This document shows, in pieces, positions 1-8,607 of a stretch of 64,000 nt of DNA. How positions within the stretch are numbered: the first letter of the stretch is position 1; each line of letters starts with the position of its first letter. The translations under genes were made by a program, and so were the position numbers. The DNA is from Actinacidiphila cocklensis (GTDB taxonomy: Bacteria > Actinomycetota > Actinomycetes > Streptomycetales > Streptomycetaceae): the NCBI RefSeq assembly GCF_907177275.1, contig NZ_CAJSLV010000081.1:214221-278220 (forward strand), read 5' to 3'. The notes below the pieces were generated by a model. The model was given only the letters and a program-made list of their open reading frames with translations. It did not search any database and was not told the DNA's origin.

Positions 1-1903
1 GGAAGCCGAAGACCTGCATCGGGTTGTATTGCAGCCGGAGCCAGTGCAGCGGCACGGTGATCAGCCGTACCGTCCGGCTGGTGGCCCGCTCCACCAGGCG
101 CAGACCGTCCGGGTCCAGCCGCACCAGCAGGTCGGCGTAGTGCCGGCGCAGCTCGGCGGGCAGCGGCGAGCGGTCGGCGGCCTCGATCTCCGGGCACTGC
201 GGGGGGTACCGGACGAAGGTCTTGTCCAAGTGGCGGACGGTGGCGTTCCAGATTGTCTCGCCTTCGCCGATGAGGTCCTGATAGGACGCCAGCACCTGTT
301 CGGCGATGTCAGGGTGCTTGGCAGCGACGTAGGGCGAGAACATGCCGTGGGTCAGCAGTTCCTCGTCGGCGTGCACCTCACCGACCACCAGCCGGCCCGG
401 TTCGGCCAGTCCGGCGGCAGTGGGGGCAGCAGCCAGCATGAGGTCGATGTTGCAGACGGCGGGTATCCGGGGGGCATGGGTGGCAAGGAACTTCTCCAGG
501 CGGGCCTTCCGTTCGTCACCGTCACCGGGCCCCCCTTCAGCGGAACCGAACGCGCCGGCCGCCTCGGCCAGCCGGTCGTGCCAGGACGCCAGGGTGTCGG
601 TGACCTGGGCGAAGGCCGGCGCCAGGCTGGCTTCGTCGTCGGCGTAGCCGCGCAGGTAGTCGTTGACGGAGGCGGTGCCGGACGGGAAGCGCTTGGCGAA
701 CCAGTCGGCCAGCACATCGTGTTCGAGCCGCTGGCTGAGCCGTGGCAGGAACAGGAAGGCGTCGGTGATCAGCGGCAGTGCCCGCTCCACCCGCTCGGTG
801 ACGGGCCGGCCGAGCACCACCGGATCCAAGCGGCCCACACTCTCCTGGTAGACCGGGGAGCGGTCCTGGTAGAAGCCGCCATGGCCGCGCTCGGCCGAGA
901 CGCCGACAGTCCGCTCCAACAGCCGGCCGAGCCGTTCCAGCGCCGCTGCGCGCGCGGTGCGGTCGCCGTCGGCGTGCAGCCGAATCGCCTCGGCGCAGCA
1001 GGACACCAATTCCCGGAGTTCCGGGGAGTCCTGGGTTGCGGCCAGGTCGGTCAGCAGCGGCATCACGTCGGCCAGCCCGTAGGGCAGTTCCGGGCCCGGG
1101 ATGACCAGGCCGCGGTCCGCCAGCCTCCGCAGGCCCGGCCCGGCGTCCCGACCGAGAGTCGCGCCGATCTGCGCGACGGTCCGGGTGCCGTCGCAGTACA
1201 CCAGGATCTCCCGGTCCTCCGCCGTCAGCTGGACATCGGGATCGCGCGGGCCGACGATGCCGGCGACCCGGCCACGCTGGTCGAAGTCGAACCGCAGGTG
1301 GTCGACGACAGGCCCGTCGAACGCCACTCCGGGAGCCCGGCGCGGAACCATACCGGCGCCGCCGTCCGCCGCGTACCAGGCCGTGATCGCCTCGGCGGCC
1401 CAGCGGGACAGAAACGCCAGGTGCCGCAGAGGGACTTCGGCCCACTGCGATTCACCCTCCGGATCGAAGGTGCCGACGGTGAACGGACCGGCGTGGCCCG
1501 TCGAGTCGTTCTTGGCGCAGACCCGCTGCAGGTAGAGGGTGAGCGGGTCCACCCGGTTGCGGTCCTTGGACTTCCAGGCGGCCGGATCGGTCCGGTCCAG
1601 CCAGTGCTCGATGAGGGCGCAGGCACCGGGGTTGAGGGCGAACACCGCCTCGCGCAGCGACTCGTTCCGGGCGAAGCGCTCGAACACGGTCAGCCGTTCA
1701 GCGGCGAGCGCGGTGTCATAGCGGACCCGGTACTCCGCCGTCGCCCGGTCCACCACGGCAGCGGCGGCCGCCCGGTCGGCGGTCGACCCGCGCTCGGCCG
1801 CCAGCACCTCGTCCGCCGCGACGGCGGTCTCGGCGTCGGCCAGCTCGGTCAGCCACTCAAAGGGAAATCCGGCCATCCGCAGGACGAACGGCTGTGCACG
1901 CAT
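1..1903 (-). CDS. LanB-like lantibiotic dehydratase (glutamylation domain), 3' end outside window
   Basis: The first 634 codons of a longer protein are present. The reading frame stays open to the window edge, so the C-terminus is missing. The ATG at 1903 has an upstream AGAGGAG-type ribosome binding site. A stretch near residues 140-155 reads CAKNDSTGHAGPFTVG, like the CAKND-T-xFGP segment of Lant_dehydr_N proteins. That family uses glutamyl-tRNA to glutamylate Ser/Thr, or, in stand-alone relatives called PEARLs, to add amino acids to peptides. It is the last visible gene of the eight-gene leftward operon and starts 15 bp after the LLM oxidoreductase. No precursor peptide gene is visible. 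The C-terminal elimination domain cannot be judged here, so full dehydratase versus peptide aminoacyl-tRNA ligase is open. Family assignment is from remembered motifs. Confidence 0.75.
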   Translation of the reverse strand, partial: MRAQPFVLRMAGFPFEWLTELADAETAVAADEVLAAERGSTADRAAAAAVVDRATAEYRVRYDTALAAERLTVFERFARNESLREAVFALNPGACALIEHWLDRTDPAAWKSKDRNRVDPLTLYLQRVCAKNDSTGHAGPFTVGTFDPEGESQWAEVPLRHLAFLSRWAAEAITAWYAADGGAGMVPRRAPGVAFDGPVVDHLRFDFDQRGRVAGIVGPRDPDVQLTAEDREILVYCDGTRTVAQIGATLGRDAGPGLRRLADRGLVIPGPELPYGLADVMPLLTDLAATQDSPELRELVSCCAEAIRLHADGDRTARAAALERLGRLLERTVGVSAERGHGGFYQDRSPVYQESVGRLDPVVLGRPVTERVERALPLITDAFLFLPRLSQRLEHDVLADWFAKRFPSGTASVNDYLRGYADDEASLAPAFAQVTDTLASWHDRLAEAAGAFGSAEGGPGDGDERKARLEKFLATHAPRIPAVCNIDLMLAAAPTAAGLAEPGRLVVGEVHADEELLTHGMFSPYVAAKHPDIAEQVLASYQDLIGEGETIWNATVRHLDKTFVRYPPQCPEIEAADRSPLPAELRRHYADLLVRLDPDGLRLVERATSRTVRLITVPLHWLRLQYNPMQVFGF

Positions 1904-1918
1904 ACCAGCGGTCTCCTC

Positions 1919-2821
1919 TCAACTCGCCTGGGTGTGAATCGTTTGGGCGCAGACGGCTCCGACCGCGCGCTGGAACCGGTCCATCGCGTCCGGCCGCTGC
2001 TCGTGCGGCCGCGGGTGGTCCACCACAACGTCGGTGAACCCCAACTCCGCGCAGGCTCCGGTGAGATCGGCCAGCCGGTCCGGACTCTCCCAGGGGTCGG
2101 CGGAGATCCGGCCCAGGTGCACCAGCCGGCGCAGGCTGCCCGGGTCCCGGCCGACCTGGGCGCAGGCCCGCTCCAGCCGGTCCAGTTGGGTTCGCAGCGT
2201 GCTGAGCGCCTGCTGCCCGGTCTCGGCGCCAGGCCGGCGCGGGTCGCCGATCGTCACCCAGGTGTCTGCGTGTGCCGCGGTCAGCCGCAGCCCGCGCGGG
2301 CCGGTGGCGGCGACGGCGAACGGCACCCGGGGCGTCTGCACGCAGCCCGGGACCATCGGCACGTCCACCGCCTGGAAGTAGCGGCCGTGCCGGGTGGTGA
2401 CCGGCTGGCGCAGCAGTGTGTCCAGCATCGTCACGAACTCCTCGAACCGGTCCGCGCGTTCGGCCGCCGAGAGCTCCTTGGCGCCCAGCGCGTCCGCGTC
2501 CGGGCCGGCCACCCCCGCGCCGAGCCCGAGCACGAACCGGCCGCCGGACAGGTGGTCGACGCCCATCGCCTGGGTCGCGGTGGTCACCGGGTGCCGGAAG
2601 TTCGGGCTGGCCACCAGCGTGCCCAGGGTCATCCGCTCGGTCCCGGCCGCGGCTGCGGCCAGTAGCGTGAAGGAGTCGAACCAGGGCCGCCCCCGCGCGC
2701 CCCGCCATGACAGGTGGTCCAGTGTCCAGGCATGGGCGACCCCGAGCTCTTCGACCCGGCGCCACATCCGGATGCCCTGCGGGCCGCTGAACTCGGGCAG
2801 CACCACCACGCCGACCCTCAC
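1919..2821 (-). CDS. LLM-class flavin/F420-dependent oxidoreductase
   Basis: A 300-residue luciferase-like TIM-barrel protein. The N-terminus VRVGVVVLPEFSG is the first beta strand of the barrel. A GRFVLGLGAG segment near residue 105 is the phosphate-binding turn typical of F420- or FMN-using LLM enzymes. The GTG start at 2821 overlaps the stop of the upstream ATP-grasp gene by 4 bp (GTGA), which argues for translational coupling and against a longer ATG-initiated frame that only shadows the ATP-grasp gene. In the operon it probably reduces or oxidises the peptide or amide product. Cofactor choice (F420 versus FMN) cannot be settled from this sequence. Confidence 0.85.
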   Translation of the reverse strand: MRVGVVVLPEFSGPQGIRMWRRVEELGVAHAWTLDHLSWRGARGRPWFDSFTLLAAAAAGTERMTLGTLVASPNFRHPVTTATQAMGVDHLSGGRFVLGLGAGVAGPDADALGAKELSAAERADRFEEFVTMLDTLLRQPVTTRHGRYFQAVDVPMVPGCVQTPRVPFAVAATGPRGLRLTAAHADTWVTIGDPRRPGAETGQQALSTLRTQLDRLERACAQVGRDPGSLRRLVHLGRISADPWESPDRLADLTGACAELGFTDVVVDHPRPHEQRPDAMDRFQRAVGAVCAQTIHTQAS

Positions 2822-4191
2822 GGCTCGGCCACCAGGCTGCTCAGGCCGGCCCGGGACAGCGCGCTGACGATCCCCGGCTGGTGATCGGCCACATACCGCC
2901 CGAAGCAGCCCGCTCCTCCCCCGTCGATGACGAACGGGCTCATCACCGGGTTGGCCGAGACCCGGACGATCTCGCCGGACTCCTCCAGCACGTCGACCGG
3001 CATCGGCACGGACGGCACGACCTCCTGCACGATGTGGCTGTCGCCGGCCACCGCCCGCTCCACCAGCGCGGCCCACTCGGCTGGCTCGGTGCGGCCGCCG
3101 AAGTGCACCTGCGCGCCGGACATACCGGTGAAGCCCTTGATGACGAACTGCTCCGGGCGCTCCACCAGCAGCTTCGGCAGATCGTAAGAGGCGCCGCGCC
3201 ACACCGTTTCGCGGTCGCCGAGGATCCGGGTCCACGGCAGGTAGCGGGCGGCCAACTCCCGTTCCCGGTCAGTCATCCAGGGCTGGCCCTCGGACAGCAG
3301 GCCCAACTGTCGCTTGGTGTGCAGGAGCCAGGAGCTCGCTGACGGGAGCAGCCGGAAGCCGCGGGCCTGGGCCGCCCGCACCGGGCTGATGTCGTAGCCG
3401 AGTTGCTCGGCGTCGTGCACGTCGAACTGCGCCAGGCCCAGCGGGTGGCGCAGTGGGCCGCCGTCGGCCGGGCCGATGCCGTCGACCAGGTCCTCGAAGT
3501 CCAGGTGTACGGCGTTGATGCCGTGTTGGCGCAACAGGTCGGCCTGCTGCCGGAAGTGCCGCAGCGGGGTGTTCGGGCCCCACTCGCGCGGCGTGCCGAC
3601 CAGCACCACCGACGGCGGCACGCCCAGCTCCCGGCAGGTGTCCTCGATCAGCCGGGCCAGCCGCGGGTAGGCGCCGACCGAGACGAAGGCCGGCAGTCCG
3701 GCCTCCTCCCGGATCCGCTGCCAGCCGCGCTGGTAGAGCTGGAAGTGCAGCAGGCCGCCGAAAGCCCCGCTTACGTTGAACTCGACGAACTTCGGCCCGT
3801 CCGGGCCGAGCACCACGTCCGGCCGGGCCAGGTCGGCGCAGTGCCGCAGCTCCCAGGCCTCGTCGTCGGTCCAGTAGGGACAGTCGGCCCGGTCCAGCCG
3901 CAGCGCGGCGATCCGGCCGGCGGTGTCGGGCCCGGCCAGCTCGGCGGAGCGGCGGATCAGCGCCAGCAGGGCGGCGGCGGCGTCGATCAGCTCGCGGTAG
4001 GCCGGCTGGGGCAGTACGAACGGCTGCAGCGCCATCGGGTACGGCGGGAACGGCAGTTCCCGGAATTCCTCGCGCATGATCTCGGCGATCCGCGCGACCG
4101 GCAGCCCGATCTCGGGGGGCTCCGACCGGGCCGACAGCCAGGGCGCCGCGACAGGCGCGTTCACGCCGGTGCGGGGGGCGGCGGTACTCAT
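2818..4191 (-). CDS. ATP-grasp peptide/amide ligase-like protein, probably circularly permuted
   Basis: A 457-residue protein starting at ATG 4191, overlapping the stop of the FemX-like gene by 4 bp (ATGA). The C-terminal third has FVIKGFTGMSGAQVHFGG, with an ATP-binding Lys and a glycine loop, followed by HIVQEVV, which resembles the VQExV strand of ATP-grasp ligases. An earlier KFVEFNVSGAFGG segment near residue 165 resembles the metal-binding E-x-N motif. Finding that motif before the Lys loop suggests the circularly permuted subgroup related to glutathionylspermidine synthase. Such enzymes form amide bonds by acyl-phosphate activation. In this operon it is a prime candidate for joining amino acid units without an NRPS. 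Substrate is unknown. Confidence 0.75.
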   Translation of the reverse strand: MSTAAPRTGVNAPVAAPWLSARSEPPEIGLPVARIAEIMREEFRELPFPPYPMALQPFVLPQPAYRELIDAAAALLALIRRSAELAGPDTAGRIAALRLDRADCPYWTDDEAWELRHCADLARPDVVLGPDGPKFVEFNVSGAFGGLLHFQLYQRGWQRIREEAGLPAFVSVGAYPRLARLIEDTCRELGVPPSVVLVGTPREWGPNTPLRHFRQQADLLRQHGINAVHLDFEDLVDGIGPADGGPLRHPLGLAQFDVHDAEQLGYDISPVRAAQARGFRLLPSASSWLLHTKRQLGLLSEGQPWMTDRERELAARYLPWTRILGDRETVWRGASYDLPKLLVERPEQFVIKGFTGMSGAQVHFGGRTEPAEWAALVERAVAGDSHIVQEVVPSVPMPVDVLEESGEIVRVSANPVMSPFVIDGGGAGCFGRYVADHQPGIVSALSRAGLSSLVAEP

Positions 4192-5348
4192 GGCTTGCTC
4201 CTTGCTGGCAGGAAGTCGTCGAGGTGGACGGTGCGGTAGCCGGGGCTGTTCGGGCAGGCGTGGGCCAGGTCGAGTCGGGCCGGCCGCTGGTCGTCGTGGA
4301 AGTAGACGGCGCCGAACTCCTGGTCGCCGACCAGCTCCAGCACCGGGTTGGCGACCAGGAAATCGCGCACGGCCGGGGTGTCGCGGCGGGCGTGGAACCA
4401 GACCCGCAGCCCGCCGAGGTGGTTGGGGGCCAGCTGCAAGCGCGGCGCGAACCGGCGTTTCCACTGGAACAGCCCGCGGCTCAGCCACGCCTCCATGCCG
4501 CCCAAGTCGACGTTCCTGTAACCGTGTTCGTCGGCCCATTCGAGAAGCAGGTGGTAAAGGGCCTTCATAGCGCCCAGCTGGTACATCTCCTCGGTGCCGT
4601 CGAGGACGCCGAGCAGCCGGACGGTGATGGTCGCTCCGTCCGCGGAGCGGCGGCACAGCACGCCGGCCACCCGTTCGCCGTCGACGGTGACAAAGGCCAG
4701 CACCCCGGATCGGAACAGGTTTTCCAGCGCGCTGGCCTCCGGCTCGCTGCGGGTCCGCGCGCCGTGCCGGGAACGCATGGTGGGCACGTGCATCCGACGG
4801 TAGAAGAACCGGAAGGACTCCTCGTCGGTGGCCACGTCGAACGCCCAGACACGCTCCTTGCGGCGCGCGGAGAACCACTGCCGCTCCCGCTTGGACACCG
4901 CGCGCTGCCACTGCTCCCGGCCGCCTGACAGGCCGACCACCAGGTGCAGGCGGAAAGGCAGCACCAACGCGTGCTCGGTCGGCAGCTCCGCCGCCTGCTC
5001 GGCGTGGCAGCCCACCGCGACCAGATCGGCGTCCGGCAGCACGCCGCCGAACAGGTCGGCACGCCGCACCCGGCCCCGCCGGACGGCGGTCGTCGGCGCG
5101 CCGCCGGCCTCCCGGCATGCTTCCAGGGTCTGCCGGACCCGTCCGATGCCGACCGGAACGCCGGCGTAACCCAGACTGGGCCCGTTCGGATCGGCCGAGG
5201 ACACCGTCGAGACCAACGGCACCAGGTGCCGCTGCAACGCGCCGCGCACGCCGAGCAGCGCCGGATGGTCACTCTGCTCCCAGGCGTACCGTGCCCGCAG
5301 GGGCACGCCCCAGGCCGTCGACGCACCCGAACCGCCCGCACCAGTCAT
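4188..5348 (-). CDS. FemXAB/GNAT-like N-acyltransferase
   Basis: A 386-residue protein from ATG 5348; a GTG six codons upstream (5366) is an alternative start. The fold is suggested by WQWFSARRKERVW-type helices, the strands VLAFVTVDGERVAGVL, and the GAMKALYHLLLEWADEHGYRNVDLGG segment, which resembles the acyl- or aminoacyl-binding half of FemX and BioF2-like GNAT proteins. FemX proteins use aminoacyl-tRNA, whereas BioF2-like ones use acyl-CoA; which applies here is unknown. Its stop overlaps the ATP-grasp start by 4 bp, and it begins about 50 bp after the MFS gene, so it sits in the middle of the operon. It probably adds an acyl or aminoacyl group to the product. Confidence 0.7.
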   Translation of the reverse strand: MTGAGGSGASTAWGVPLRARYAWEQSDHPALLGVRGALQRHLVPLVSTVSSADPNGPSLGYAGVPVGIGRVRQTLEACREAGGAPTTAVRRGRVRRADLFGGVLPDADLVAVGCHAEQAAELPTEHALVLPFRLHLVVGLSGGREQWQRAVSKRERQWFSARRKERVWAFDVATDEESFRFFYRRMHVPTMRSRHGARTRSEPEASALENLFRSGVLAFVTVDGERVAGVLCRRSADGATITVRLLGVLDGTEEMYQLGAMKALYHLLLEWADEHGYRNVDLGGMEAWLSRGLFQWKRRFAPRLQLAPNHLGGLRVWFHARRDTPAVRDFLVANPVLELVGDQEFGAVYFHDDQRPARLDLAHACPNSPGYRTVHLDDFLPARSKP

Positions 5349-5397
5349 ATCGATCAGCCCCTTCACCCCGGTCCCCCGCTCCTGCCGTTCACTCCGG

Positions 5398-6663
5398 TCA
5401 TCCCGGTGCCTCCAGCTGCCGGCGGGTGCGCAGCGCCCACCGGCTGGCCGGCACCGTCGGCAGCGCGCCGGCCAGGAACACCCCGGCCAGCGTCAGCCAG
5501 CCCGCCACGCCCCAGCCGACCAGCAGCGTGGTCATCACCATCGGGGCGAAGCTGAGCGCGGTGGCCGAGCCGGCGGCGAACGTGCTCTGGTACTCCCCGT
5601 GCGCCTCGTCGGGGGTCAGCCCGACCGACAGACCCCAGCCGCTGGCCGAGAACAGCAGCTCGCCGAAGGTGTGCACGGCTGCCGCCAGCAGCAGCACCGC
5701 GACCACCACCATGCCGCCGCGCTGGTAGCTCAGAGCGAACAGCAGGCAGGCGACGGCCAGTGCCACACCGCTGAAGGTGCCCAGTCGGGCAGCCCCGGCG
5801 ACCTTGTCGGCCGCCCGGCTGACCCGGTTCTGGAACGCGACGATCGCCACCGTGTTGCCCGTGACCAGTACCCCGATGGTCCACAGCGGCGCCTCGGTAT
5901 GGGTGGTGACCCACAGCGGCAGGCCGGTGTCCAGCACCCCCCAGTTCAGCGCCAGCACCCCGCTGAGCGAGGTGATCAGCAGGAACGGCCGATCGCGCAG
6001 CACCCGCATCCCGGGCCCGCCGGGGGTCCGGGGCACCGGGGGCACCCGTTCCACCCGCAGGGTCAGCATGGCGGCTGCCAGGTTCAACACGGCGTACAGC
6101 ACCACCAACGCCAGGTAGGCCGCCCGCCGGTCCAGAACCAGCACCAGCGCGCCGAGCGCCGATCCCACCGTCAGCCCGACATGCTGGATCACCCGGTTGG
6201 TGGAGATCGCCTGCAGCCGGTCGCCGCCGGTGGTCAGTCCGGCCACCAGAGCGACCCGGATGCCCGGGGCGATGCGCTGCGCGGTCACCGCGACGAGCGA
6301 CACCGCCATGAAGCCCCAGAACTCCGAGACCAGCAGGTAGCCGAGGGTCGCCAGGCCCTGCACCATGCCCAGGCAGACCAGCACCTCCCGGGTGCCCAGC
6401 CGGTCGGCCAGGTAGCCCAACGGGCTGCCGAGCACCAGCGAGACAACCCCGGCCGCGGTGACCCCAGCCCCGAACGAGGTCGCGGACAGCCCGACCGAGC
6501 GGGTGAAGAAGACCGCCCAGCAGGTGAACCAGGCCCCGGTGCCGAGGGTCAGCACCAGGGTGGCGAGCTGCACCTCGGCCAGCGGGCCGGACACCAGCCC
6601 GGCCAACCGGCCGGGCTGGCCGGGGGATGACGCGCGGGCCGACCGCCGCAGGATCCGGCTCAC
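5398..6663 (-). CDS. MFS transporter, likely product exporter
   Basis: A 421-residue protein with about 12 hydrophobic segments. The first, near residues 25-50, contains VLTLGTGAWFTCWAVFF. The loop after segment 2, LGYLADRLGTREV, is the MFS motif A (G-x-x-x-D-R-x-G). The GTG start at 6663 overlaps the preceding gene's stop as GTGA; the longer upstream frame is only a shadow of that gene. As the only transporter in the operon it is the probable efflux and self-resistance pump. It differs from the sugar-type and LysR-linked MFS proteins elsewhere in the window. Confidence 0.85.
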   Translation of the reverse strand: MSRILRRSARASSPGQPGRLAGLVSGPLAEVQLATLVLTLGTGAWFTCWAVFFTRSVGLSATSFGAGVTAAGVVSLVLGSPLGYLADRLGTREVLVCLGMVQGLATLGYLLVSEFWGFMAVSLVAVTAQRIAPGIRVALVAGLTTGGDRLQAISTNRVIQHVGLTVGSALGALVLVLDRRAAYLALVVLYAVLNLAAAMLTLRVERVPPVPRTPGGPGMRVLRDRPFLLITSLSGVLALNWGVLDTGLPLWVTTHTEAPLWTIGVLVTGNTVAIVAFQNRVSRAADKVAGAARLGTFSGVALAVACLLFALSYQRGGMVVVAVLLLAAAVHTFGELLFSASGWGLSVGLTPDEAHGEYQSTFAAGSATALSFAPMVMTTLLVGWGVAGWLTLAGVFLAGALPTVPASRWALRTRRQLEAPG

Positions 6664-8063
6664 GGCGTGCCGATGGCGGCTTCGGCCCCGGCGGCGACCG
6701 CCCGGCGGGTCACCTCCAGCAGGCCCGCGACGTCGGTGACCGCGGTGCGCCGGTCGGGCGGCAGCGCCACGAAGTCCCTGGTGCTGTAGGTGCCCGAGCC
6801 GTGCACCAGGATGTCGGTCTCCTCCACCAGGCCCCGGTCGATCGCGTTCAGGATGCCGGTGAGCGCCATCACCAGCGACCATTCCCGCAGGTCACGGGGG
6901 TCGACCGGGATCTTGACGCCGACCCGCCCGAGCATCCCGCGCAGCACCGGGTAACGCTGCAGCACCTCGTGGAGCGAGACCACGATCCCGCCGCCGCCCT
7001 GCCGCTGGATGATCGCGTTCATCTCGGTCGAGGTCACCGGGCGGCGGGTGTAGAAGGTCGGGTCGAGGATCTCGGCCGGGTCGAAGGTGGCGGCCGGAAA
7101 CCGCGGGTCCTGGTCCTGCCGGTACAGCATGCTGGCCTCGTCCAGCGTGTACGTCGGCCGGCCGGCCGGGTCGGCGGAGCCGTGGTACAGGTTGAGCACC
7201 ATGTCGGCGGTGTCCAGGTGCTGCACCAGCAGGTAGTGCGCGGTCGGCTTGCCGCCGGCCGCCGCGGCCCGGCGGCGGGCCCCCAAGTCGTGGCCGAGCA
7301 GTCCGTAGGCGCTGGAGACGGAGTGCACGTGCAGCCGGCCCACGGCGGCGGGCAGGAACTCCTCCTCGGCCGCGGCCCGGATCACGTCGGCCACCAGGTA
7401 GTTGCCGATCTCCAGCGTGTACCAGAGGTGCACGCCGAACTCCGCCAGGATCTCGTCGGCGTGCTGCTCCACCAGGGCTTGGGCCAGCGCCTTGACGTCG
7501 GCCCGGTCCTCCCCGTCGAACGTGACCACCGGGTTGCGGGTGCGCAGCACCGGGTCTGTGGCCAGCGGCGAGTCCCAGAGCTTGTGCGCCGACGAGCCCG
7601 GCACCACCACCACGATGCCCAGCTGCTCGGGCGTGGCCAACCCGGTCTCGTAGGCGCGCAACACGGCGTCGCGCAACGCGGTGACCTTGTTGCCGGAGGA
7701 GGGCGAGACCAGCAGGACCGGCTCGCCGGTGCGCTGGATGAACTCCACGGCACGCGCCACGATCATCAGCGAGGGGCCGGTCTTGGTGGTCCGTGCCCGC
7801 GGGTTGCGTGACAGGTCCAGCAGCCGCAGCCGCCGCCCCTGGTACTGACCGAGGTCGGCAACCGCCAGCTCGCAGGCGGACAGGTAGCTCCGCAGCCGGT
7901 CGTCGACCGGTGGCAGGGCGAACCCCGGGTTGAAGGCGGTGGCCTGCGGGTCGCGGTCCGCGCCGAGGGCTTCGAGCGCGCCGGTGACGTCGTCGGCGTA
8001 GCGCAGCAGGGCGTTCTCGATGACGACGGTCTCCGCCGGGGCGACGGTCGCGGCGCCGGTCAT
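6660..8063 (-). CDS. DUF6002-like protein with a PLP fold-type II signature
   Basis: A 467-residue protein starting at ATG 8063 behind a clear GAGAGGAA ribosome binding site. Residues 92-96 (TTKTG) are followed at 120-126 by SPSSGNK. Together they resemble the Schiff-base Lys region and the SSGN substrate/PLP motif of threonine synthase- or cysteine synthase-like enzymes, so K94 is the candidate PLP lysine. A VVPGSS segment follows, as in those families. From memory the sequence resembles proteins annotated DUF6002 in actinobacterial gene clusters; this needs a profile search. Beta-replacement or elimination chemistry on an amino acid is plausible but not shown. It lies between panD and the exporter gene, whose GTG overlaps its stop. 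Confidence 0.65.
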   Translation of the reverse strand: MTGAATVAPAETVVIENALLRYADDVTGALEALGADRDPQATAFNPGFALPPVDDRLRSYLSACELAVADLGQYQGRRLRLLDLSRNPRARTTKTGPSLMIVARAVEFIQRTGEPVLLVSPSSGNKVTALRDAVLRAYETGLATPEQLGIVVVVPGSSAHKLWDSPLATDPVLRTRNPVVTFDGEDRADVKALAQALVEQHADEILAEFGVHLWYTLEIGNYLVADVIRAAAEEEFLPAAVGRLHVHSVSSAYGLLGHDLGARRRAAAAGGKPTAHYLLVQHLDTADMVLNLYHGSADPAGRPTYTLDEASMLYRQDQDPRFPAATFDPAEILDPTFYTRRPVTSTEMNAIIQRQGGGGIVVSLHEVLQRYPVLRGMLGRVGVKIPVDPRDLREWSLVMALTGILNAIDRGLVEETDILVHGSGTYSTRDFVALPPDRRTAVTDVAGLLEVTRRAVAAGAEAAIGTP

Positions 8064-8110
8064 GGCAGTTCCTCTCGGTTCGGGGGTCTGGTCGCGGGTG
8101 GTCGGGGCGG

Positions 8111-8566
8111 TCAGCCGGCGACCACGCGGTCACCGCGCAGCAGGCCGGCTTCGGGCGCCTGAGCGGCGGGTCCGGTGCCCTTCGCGGTCACGGGCACGGC
8201 GGCCGGGTCATCGCCCTCGTGCAGCGCCCGGTTCTCCCCGTCCACGAAGACCACCTTCGGCGCCAGTTCGCGCGCTTGGTCGTCGCGGACCGAGGCGTAG
8301 CTGATGATGATCACCAGATCACCGGGCGAGATCAGCCGGGCGGCGGCGCCGTTGATCCCGATCACGCCGCTGCCGGCCGGCCCGGGGATGACGTAGGTGG
8401 TGAGCCGGTTGCCGTTGTCGATGTCCACCACGTCGACCTGCTCGCCGGGCAGCAGGTCGGCGCGCTCCATCAGGTCCGTGTCGATGGTCAGGGAGCCCAC
8501 GTAGTGCAGGTCGGCCTGAGTCACGGTGGCACGGTGGATCTTGGATTTCAGCATGGTGCGGTACAC
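8111..8566 (-). CDS. panD: aspartate 1-decarboxylase (pyruvoyl-dependent)
   Basis: A 151-residue proenzyme that would convert aspartate to beta-alanine and CO2. The GTG start at 8566 gives MYRTMLKSKIHRATVT, which matches the family N-terminus; the ATG four codons later would remove it. Gly24-Ser25 in HYVGSLTID is the self-cleavage site that produces the pyruvoyl cofactor. K9 and the GINGAAARL segment are also conserved. The tail beyond residue 125 (AVPVTAKGTGPAAQ) is a low-complexity extension beyond the usual length of about 125-140 residues. Embedded in a biosynthetic operon rather than next to panB or panC, it is probably a dedicated beta-alanine supplier for the natural product. Confidence 0.93.
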   Translation of the reverse strand: MYRTMLKSKIHRATVTQADLHYVGSLTIDTDLMERADLLPGEQVDVVDIDNGNRLTTYVIPGPAGSGVIGINGAAARLISPGDLVIIISYASVRDDQARELAPKVVFVDGENRALHEGDDPAAVPVTAKGTGPAAQAPEAGLLRGDRVVAG

Positions 8567-8607
8567 GGGACCCCCAGTCGGACGGGTGCTTGTGGTGGTC
8601 GAGGTGG

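Noticed and set aside
29..2665. Long plus-strand open frame of 878 codons over the LanB and LLM genes
   Set aside because: It is the antisense shadow of GC-rich minus-strand genes, with no homology and no ribosome binding site. Similar shadows opposite asnB and the ATP-grasp and LAL genes were also dropped.
2822..3235. N-terminal extension of the LLM oxidoreductase to an earlier start
   Set aside because: The added residues are an Arg/Gly/Ala-rich shadow of the ATP-grasp gene. The GTGA overlap gives a normal 300-residue LLM protein.
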